Of a DNA stretch of 9,957 bases, positions 5,200 to 9,957 are shown one piece after another; positions within the stretch are counted from its first letter, which is position 1, and each line of letters begins with the position of its first letter. Below the pieces are notes generated by a model. That model had not been told where the DNA came from and searched no databases. It saw only the letters and a list, made by a program, of their open reading frames with translations. The translations under genes were made by a program, and so were the position numbers. Source of the DNA: Methanosarcinales archaeon (lineage in GTDB: Archaea; Halobacteriota; Syntropharchaeia; Alkanophagales; Methanospirareceae); assembly GCA_025464275.1 (NCBI GenBank), contig JAODGR010000049.1, positions 46,601 through 56,557 on the forward strand, read 5' to 3'.

Positions 5200-8100
5200 G
5201 TGCCAAAAGCAGAAGCCATCAAGAAGGTTCTGGTGATAGGTTCAGGTCCCATACAGATAGGGCAGGCAGCCGAGTTTGACTTCTCAGGCTCGCAGGCGTG
5301 TCGGGCATTGAGGGAGGAGGGGGTGGAAGTGGTGTTAGTGAATTCCAATCCAGCCACGATAATGACCGATTTCGAGATGGCTGATGTGATTTATATCGAA
5401 CCGCTGGTGCCGGAGGTGATAGCGAAGATAGTGGACAGGGAGCGCCCTGACGGTATCTTAGCCGGTTTAGGCGGGCAAACTGCACTGAACCTGACAGCGG
5501 AATTGGCGGAGCGGGGTGTTCTGGATGATTACGGTGTGAAAGTACTTGGTACGCCATTAGAAGCCATATATGACGCGGAGGAGCGTGAACGGTTCAAACA
5601 GACGATGGAACGTATAAATGAGCCCATACCAGCTGGTATAGCGGTAACATCAGTGGAGGAGGCGGAGGAGGCGGCATCGGAGCTGAGCCTGCCACTCATT
5701 ATCCGACCTTCATACACTCTTGGCGGTACTGGAGGGGGGATAGCACATAGCATGGAGGAGCTGAGGGAGCAGGTCGCATATGGATTACAGATGTCGCGTA
5801 TACATCAGGTCCTGGTGGAGGAGAGTGTACTCGGGTGGAAGGAGATAGAGTATGAGGTGATGCGAGATGCAAAGGATACCTGTATCACGATCTGCAACAT
5901 GGAGAACATAGACCCGATGGGGATTCATACAGGCGAATCAATTGTGGTCACACCATCGCAGACATTGAGTGATGAGGAGCACCAGATGCTGCGTACCGCG
6001 GCGATAAAGATAATAAGGGCATTGAGGGTGGAAGGAGGATGCAATATCCAGTTCGCACTGAAGGATGGTGCATATCGGGTGATAGAGGTGAATCCACGTG
6101 TATCGAGGTCTTCTGCACTTGCATCAAAAGCTACGGGTTATCCAATAGCGAGAGTAGCAGCGAAGGTCGCAATCGGACTACACCTGGATGAGATAAGGAA
6201 CGATGTAACGAAGGAGACGCCGGCGAGTTTCGAGCCTGCAATCGATTACGTGGTGGTGAAGATACCGAGATGGGCATTTGATAAGTTCCCGGATGCCGAC
6301 CGGAGGTTGGGGACCTCGATGAAGAGCACGGGTGAGGTGATGGCGATAGGGCGTACATTCGAGGAGGCACTGCAGAAGGCTATTCGCTCACTTGACATAG
6401 ACAAGGCACTCGGTATCGGGTATGAGGAGTGGAGCATGGAGGAGCTCAGGTACGGACTGCAAACGCCGACGGATGAACGTATATTCGTGCTATACGAGGC
6501 ACTGAGGCGTGGTATTGATGTGGAAGAGGTAGCGAAGCTGAGCGGTATAGACCCGTTCTTCATCGTTAAGATAGCGAAGATAGTGCGTATGGAGCAGAGG
6601 CTGAAGGCGGGCTTAGATGCCGTGATACTGCGAGAAGCGAAGCGCATGGGCTTCACAGATGCGCAGATAGCGCGTCTCACGGGTAGAACGCGTGAAGCGA
6701 TAAACGAGCTGAGGAAGGCGGAGGGGATTATCCCGACATACAAGATGGTAGACACATGTGCAGCGGAATTTGAAGCGAAGACACCTTATTTCTACTCCAC
6801 TTATGAGACCGAATGTGAATTGAAGCCCTCAAACTCCAGGAAGGTATTGATCATCGGAGCCGGTCCCATCAGGATAGGGCAGGGTATCGAGTTCGATTAT
6901 TGCACGGTGCACGCGGTAAGAGGGCTGAAGGAGGAGGGGATAGAGGCGCACATCATAAATAACAACCCTGAGACCGTATCCACCGACTACGACACCTCGG
7001 ATAAGCTCTTCTTCGAGCCTATTACGCTCGAAGACGTGATGAATGTGATAGAACGTGAGGGGTACGAGGGAGTGATGGTGCAGTTTGGTGGTCAGACATC
7101 GGTCAATCTCGCAGTTCCATTGAAGAATGAGCTCGAGCGATTGGGACTGAGGACGAGAATCCTGGGAACCGAGCCTGAGAGTATAGATATGGCGGAGGAC
7201 AGGGAGCGATTCAGCAAGTTCCTCCTCCAACTTGGCATTCCACAGCCTGAGAGCGGCTATGCAACCTCGCTGGAGGAGGCGAAGGAAGTGGCAGCGCGGA
7301 TCGGCTTTCCGTTACTTGTTCGCCCTTCTTATGTGCTCGGCGGCAGGGCAATGGAGATAGTACACGATGGTGAGGAGCTGGAGCGGTACATGATGGAGGC
7401 GGTTAGAGTATCGAAGGATAAGCCGGTGCTGATTGACAAATTCCTGGAGAAAGCCACGGAGATAGATGTGGATGCGGTATGTGATGGTGAGGATGTACTG
7501 ATAGGAGCAGTAATGGAGCATATAGAGGAGGCGGGTATCCATTCGGGCGATTCCGCATGCGTTATCCCGCCACAGACGTTGCCTGTGCATATCATAGAGC
7601 GTGTAAAGGAGTATGTGAGGAGGATAGCACTCGGATTGCAGATAAAAGGGCTGATTAACATCCAGATGGCGGTGAAGGACGGTGTGGTCTATGTGCTGGA
7701 GGTGAACCCACGTGCGAGCAGGACGATACCGTATGTGGCGAAGGCGACCGGGGTGCCACTCGCGAAGCTCGCCGCCAAGGTGATGCTGGGGCATCGGCTG
7801 CGGGAGATGGGGGTGAAAGAGCCGAACCCGAAGCATGTAGCGGTGAAGGAGGTGGTATTACCGTTCATGAAGTTGAGGGGGGTTGATACCCTCTTAGGAC
7901 CGGAGATGAAGAGCACGGGAGAGGTGATGGGTATAGATGAGGAGTTTGACAAAGCGTTCTTCAAGTCTGAACTTGCAGCCGGTAACCCATTGCCCCTGGA
8001 TTCGGGTGAGAAGGTCTTCATATCGGTCTGTGACGAAGACAAGGCAGAGATGGTGGAGGTGGTGCGGAAATTGATAGATGCTGGATTGACGATCGTGGCT

Positions 8101-8439
8101 ACGGAAGGTACTGCGGAGTATCTGAGGCGACGGGGGCTCGAGGTGACGGAGCTGGGGAAGCTGCATGAAGGTTCGCCGAACGTGATAGAGATGATGCGTG
8201 CGCGGGAGATAAAACTGGTAATAAACACCCCTACCGGTAAGCACTCCTACAGGGATGGATACCAGATAAGGCAGGCGTGTATTGACCTCGGTGTGCCATA
8301 TATCACCACGAAGGAGGCGGCGAAGGCGGCGGCATCTGCCATATCAGGGATGAAGATGAAGAAGGAGGGAGGCGATGGTATGGACCGGTGGCGATTGGAT
8401 GTGAGGTCAATAAACGAGTATTTCGCCACCGCGGAGTGA
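5200..8439 (+). CDS. carB: Carbamoyl-phosphate synthase large subunit
   Basis: A full-length 1079-residue subunit, close to the family's usual length. With the glutaminase CarA it makes carbamoyl phosphate from bicarbonate, ammonia from glutamine and two ATP, for pyrimidine and arginine synthesis in the cytosol. The two homologous halves are clear. Half one: VLVIGSGPIQIGQAAEFD (10-27), GGQTALNL (91-98), RPSYTLGGTGGG (169-180), EVNPRVSRSSALASKATG (296-313). An oligomerisation region spans about 402-545. Half two: VLIIGAGPIRIGQGIEFD (549-566), GGQTSVNL (630-637), RPSYVLGGRAM (708-718), EVNPRASRTIPYVAKATG (834-851). The MGS-type allosteric domain (about 936-1055) includes VATEGT and NTPTG. A short tail follows (to 1079), ending INEYF. 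It starts at GTG 5200. Divergent from the HhH-GPD gene and convergent with the tRNA thiolase, it stands alone: no carA adjoins it. I see no frameshift or lost core motif. Confidence 0.98.
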   Translation: MPKAEAIKKVLVIGSGPIQIGQAAEFDFSGSQACRALREEGVEVVLVNSNPATIMTDFEMADVIYIEPLVPEVIAKIVDRERPDGILAGLGGQTALNLTAELAERGVLDDYGVKVLGTPLEAIYDAEERERFKQTMERINEPIPAGIAVTSVEEAEEAASELSLPLIIRPSYTLGGTGGGIAHSMEELREQVAYGLQMSRIHQVLVEESVLGWKEIEYEVMRDAKDTCITICNMENIDPMGIHTGESIVVTPSQTLSDEEHQMLRTAAIKIIRALRVEGGCNIQFALKDGAYRVIEVNPRVSRSSALASKATGYPIARVAAKVAIGLHLDEIRNDVTKETPASFEPAIDYVVVKIPRWAFDKFPDADRRLGTSMKSTGEVMAIGRTFEEALQKAIRSLDIDKALGIGYEEWSMEELRYGLQTPTDERIFVLYEALRRGIDVEEVAKLSGIDPFFIVKIAKIVRMEQRLKAGLDAVILREAKRMGFTDAQIARLTGRTREAINELRKAEGIIPTYKMVDTCAAEFEAKTPYFYSTYETECELKPSNSRKVLIIGAGPIRIGQGIEFDYCTVHAVRGLKEEGIEAHIINNNPETVSTDYDTSDKLFFEPITLEDVMNVIEREGYEGVMVQFGGQTSVNLAVPLKNELERLGLRTRILGTEPESIDMAEDRERFSKFLLQLGIPQPESGYATSLEEAKEVAARIGFPLLVRPSYVLGGRAMEIVHDGEELERYMMEAVRVSKDKPVLIDKFLEKATEIDVDAVCDGEDVLIGAVMEHIEEAGIHSGDSACVIPPQTLPVHIIERVKEYVRRIALGLQIKGLINIQMAVKDGVVYVLEVNPRASRTIPYVAKATGVPLAKLAAKVMLGHRLREMGVKEPNPKHVAVKEVVLPFMKLRGVDTLLGPEMKSTGEVMGIDEEFDKAFFKSELAAGNPLPLDSGEKVFISVCDEDKAEMVEVVRKLIDAGLTIVATEGTAEYLRRRGLEVTELGKLHEGSPNVIEMMRAREIKLVINTPTGKHSYRDGYQIRQACIDLGVPYITTKEAAKAAASAISGMKMKKEGGDGMDRWRLDVRSINEYFATAE

Positions 8440-8450
8440 TTGTTGCATCT

Positions 8451-8469
8451 TCTGCAATTCTGCAATTCT
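8451..8469. repeat. Tandem 8-base repeat between convergent carB and thiolase genes
   Basis: TCTGCAAT occurs twice in tandem (8451-8458 and 8459-8466) with a third partial TCT that runs into the thiolase stop codon. The gap between the two stops is only 29 bases. I see no strong hairpin or T-tract terminator in it. Confidence 0.7.
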
Positions 8470-9473
8470 TAATTACGCATTCGTGCGATGATCTCACACA
8501 CTTTGCATACCTCTGATGCTGAGGGTTCACCGCATCGCGTACAGGCAAATATCCGCGGTGGATGCACATCATGGGGCAATAACTCCATCAATCGGTCATA
8601 GCCACGCAGCAGTGAATATTTTGCACCTGGATGTCGCATCTCAAACTCGTTCAGCATCCTCTTCACTGAGTATCTGAATGAGAGTTTAGCATAGGGGCAG
8701 TGAGCGGTGAGCAGGGGTATCCCCATGAGGTATGCATATATAGCAACTTCCTTCTCAGGAACGCGCCTCAGTGGCTTTATTCGCGGTACGAAATCCCCTA
8801 TCTCTATATGTCGTTGTCGTGGATGTGGATGTGGATGTTGGTATGGATGAAGTCGTCTCAGGCGCTCTATATCACCCCTTATATAATTTATCAGGATGGT
8901 CTGGACTTCATCATCCAGGTTATGTGCGGTGAGGACCCATGCACAGTCCAGTTCCCTCGCCTTCTGCTCTATCACCCTCCGCCTCAGCACGCCACAGAAC
9001 GTACAAGGTGCCTGTTCGAATCCTCTTGATGCTATCTCATCGAGAGTAAACCCGAACTCGTGAGCGAAGGAGTAGATGAAGAGGTCTATACCCAATTTAC
9101 GTGTGAGCTTCCTTGCGTTCCTCAGGGTCTGGCTACGGAATCCCGCGCCTTTGTCTTCGCCTGTGTCTGTACCTATCCCCTCATCCACTGCGATGGCTAT
9201 GAGCTCTAAGTCACGTCCCATGCGCTCATGAAAGAGTTTATTCAGTATGTATAGAAGTGCTGAACTGTCCTTTCCACCACTGATTGCCACTGCGAGCCTG
9301 TCACCGCTCTCCAGGCGCATCTGTTTCCTCAGCTCCTTCTTCACCCTCCGCTCTACGTGCTCCACGAGATGGGCAGCACAGAGGTGCAATCCAGAATAAC
9401 GCTGATAAATAACTGCGGGTCTGTTACACCCCCTTCTGCTGCATCTCTTCTCTTCTACTTCTCTCATCTCCAT
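8469..9473 (-). CDS. TtuA/Ncs6-family tRNA thiolation enzyme (PP-loop, Fe-S, zinc fingers)
   Basis: A 334-residue ATP-dependent tRNA 2-thiouridine synthase. It adenylates a uridine and replaces its oxygen with sulfur, usually taken from a ubiquitin-like carrier protein. The N-terminal zinc site is C11, C16, C32, H35 (spacing CX4C, with CXXH). The PP-loop is SGGKDSSALLY (65-75). C157 and C160 (APCTFCG) with C259 (AHCPYA) match the three cysteines that hold the Fe-S cluster in this family. TAHNLDDEVQT (182-192), RGD (199-201) and FVPRIKPLR (228-236) follow the family pattern. A C-terminal zinc site is C311, C314, C323, C326. TtuA thiolates U54 and archaeal Ncs6/NcsA thiolates U34; sequence alone does not separate them here. 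Residues 209-222 are a His-Pro-rich insert encoded by a tandem repeat. The first ATG is at 9473, with a second at 9467; neither has a clear ribosome site. Convergent with carB. Confidence 0.92.
   Translation of the reverse strand: MEMREVEEKRCSRRGCNRPAVIYQRYSGLHLCAAHLVEHVERRVKKELRKQMRLESGDRLAVAISGGKDSSALLYILNKLFHERMGRDLELIAIAVDEGIGTDTGEDKGAGFRSQTLRNARKLTRKLGIDLFIYSFAHEFGFTLDEIASRGFEQAPCTFCGVLRRRVIEQKARELDCAWVLTAHNLDDEVQTILINYIRGDIERLRRLHPYQHPHPHPRQRHIEIGDFVPRIKPLRRVPEKEVAIYAYLMGIPLLTAHCPYAKLSFRYSVKRMLNEFEMRHPGAKYSLLRGYDRLMELLPHDVHPPRIFACTRCGEPSASEVCKVCEIIARMRN
8820..8849. repeat. Period-6 tandem repeat inside the tRNA thiolase gene
   Basis: Five in-register six-base units on the plus strand: TGGATG three times, a degenerate TTGGTA, then TGGATG. 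On the minus strand they encode His-Pro, Tyr-Gln and His-Pro three times, within an apparent loop before the FVPRIKPLR motif. The period keeps the reading frame. Confidence 0.8.
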
Positions 9474-9593
9474 CTATCGGGACGTATGTCATCTGTTGTT
9501 TTTCTATGTATTATCACATATCACATTACATCGCCCTTTTATCTCGTGCTCAGGGCTTGCCACTATATATTTTTAACTGATAAGGAAAAACAG

Positions 9594-9620
9594 AAAAATT
9601 TATATATGTAATAAATTTTT
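9594..9620. promoter_or_regulatory. Inverted repeat in the pstS promoter region
   Basis: Ten-base arms AAAAATTTAT (9594-9603) and ATAAATTTTT (9611-9620) are perfect reverse complements separated by seven bases. The repeat overlaps the best TATA box. It could be an operator for phosphate control, but the 166-base gap (9474-9639) is very AT-rich toward its right end and such symmetry can arise by chance. Confidence 0.4.
9599..9606 (+). promoter_or_regulatory. Candidate TATA box and BRE for pstS
   Basis: TTTATATA is preceded by the purine-rich CAGAAAAA (9591-9598), which resembles an archaeal BRE. Transcription would start near 9627-9632, a short distance before the ATG at 9640. Other AT-rich candidates are at 9564-9571 and 9617-9626. 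Confidence 0.5.
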
Positions 9621-9639
9621 ATATATCCAGTGACGAAAA

Positions 9640-9957
9640 ATGGTAGAAAGAGGAATGATATGGATGTGTACTGCGGTGGTGGTCTCAGCGATACTGATGA
9701 TGTCGGCATTACCAGGCATGGCAGAGCCGGGGACGCTATCAGGCAAGCTAACGATCGCAGGTTCTACAACCGTGCTGCCGATAAACCAGAGATGTGCTGA
9801 CCTGTTCATGGCGAAGCACCCGGGAGTGCATATATCAGTCTCCGGTGGTGGCTCAGGTCACGGTATAAAGGCGGTGGGTGCAGGCGAGATAGACATCGGC
9901 GCGGCATCGCGCGACATAAAACCAGAAGAGATGGAGAAGTATCCTGACCTGAGACCG
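9640..9957 (+). CDS. pstS: Phosphate ABC transporter substrate-binding protein, PstS-like (partial, 3' end off the window)
   Basis: The first 106 codons of a secreted solute-binding protein; the frame is open to the right edge. Residues about 7-26 form a hydrophobic signal segment (TAVVVSAILMMSALPGMA) with a likely cleavage after GMA; no lipobox cysteine is seen at that site. The mature part begins LTIAGSTTVLPI, then SGGGSGHGIKAVGAGEIDIG and AASRDIKPEE, the ligand-loop pattern of the PstS family (GST-T near the start, SGGGSG, DIG-ASR). It would capture phosphate outside the membrane for a PstCAB transporter whose genes would lie to the right. Translation could start at 9640, 9655 or 9664; GAGG at 9650-9653 lies ten bases before 9664. 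The homologous family also includes sensors and tungstate or other anion binders, so phosphate is likely but not proven. Confidence 0.88.
   Translation, partial: MVERGMIWMCTAVVVSAILMMSALPGMAEPGTLSGKLTIAGSTTVLPINQRCADLFMAKHPGVHISVSGGGSGHGIKAVGAGEIDIGAASRDIKPEEMEKYPDLRP

Noticed and set aside
7312..8244. Several minus-strand frames of 110-179 codons inside carB
   Set aside because: They mirror conserved carB domains and their translations are low-complexity Ser/Ile/Thr- or His/Arg/Tyr-rich shadows.
8700..9029. A 109-codon plus-strand frame with a MWMWM stretch
   Set aside because: The stretch is the opposite reading of the His-Pro repeat of the thiolase gene; nothing else supports a protein.
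9474..9639. A small RNA or short gene in the gap before pstS
   Set aside because: No reading frame with a ribosome site and no stable GC-rich stem is visible; the gap looks like divergent promoters.

Overview
The window looks like a chromosomal segment of a euryarchaeon, possibly from a methanogen or anaerobic methane-oxidiser lineage. Three things support an archaeon: an archaeal-type riboflavin synthase (related to lumazine synthase, unlike the bacterial enzyme), a PP-loop tRNA thiolase of the TtuA/Ncs6 type with zinc fingers at both ends, and TATA-like boxes with purine-rich upstream elements before several genes. The lineage below Euryarchaeota is inference. Genes are densely packed. I see no rRNA, tRNA, CRISPR array, insertion sequence or prophage gene.

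Layout. Positions 1-1000 (minus): a radical SAM protein of the DNA modification/repair type with a C-terminal helix-hairpin-helix, running off the left edge. 1080-1826 (plus): a TauE/SafE-family membrane transporter. 1914-2378 (plus): riboflavin synthase. These converge on a minus-strand cluster read in the order HhH-GPD DNA glycosylase-like protein (5139-4471), glutamate 5-kinase proB (4407-3160), tRNA pseudouridine synthase truA (3224-2373). 5200-8439 (plus): a complete carbamoyl-phosphate synthase large subunit, carB, with no carA beside it. 8469-9473 (minus): the tRNA thiolation enzyme. 9640 to the right edge (plus): the start of a secreted phosphate-binding PstS-like protein behind a strongly AT-rich promoter region.

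The genes are mainly housekeeping: tRNA modification (truA, thiolase), amino acid and pyrimidine precursors (proB, carB), flavin synthesis (ribC), two DNA-repair-like proteins and two transport genes. They do not form one obvious pathway. proB and truA overlap by 65 bases and are probably co-transcribed, perhaps with the HhH-GPD gene.

The most distinctive non-genic signal is a set of short period-6 tandem repeats of related sequence (GGATAT, GGTTGT/GGTTAT, GGATGT). They lie at both ends of proB and inside the thiolase gene and encode MDMDMD, NHNHNH and HPHPHP runs. Other short tandem repeats sit in the gaps before carB and after carB. The repeat at the proB 3' end coincides with an unusual 37-residue C-terminal tail that runs into truA. 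I did not find a convincing new multi-gene system; the best leads are these repeats, the HhH-GPD protein without the usual endonuclease III catalytic residues, and the radical SAM/HhH protein.
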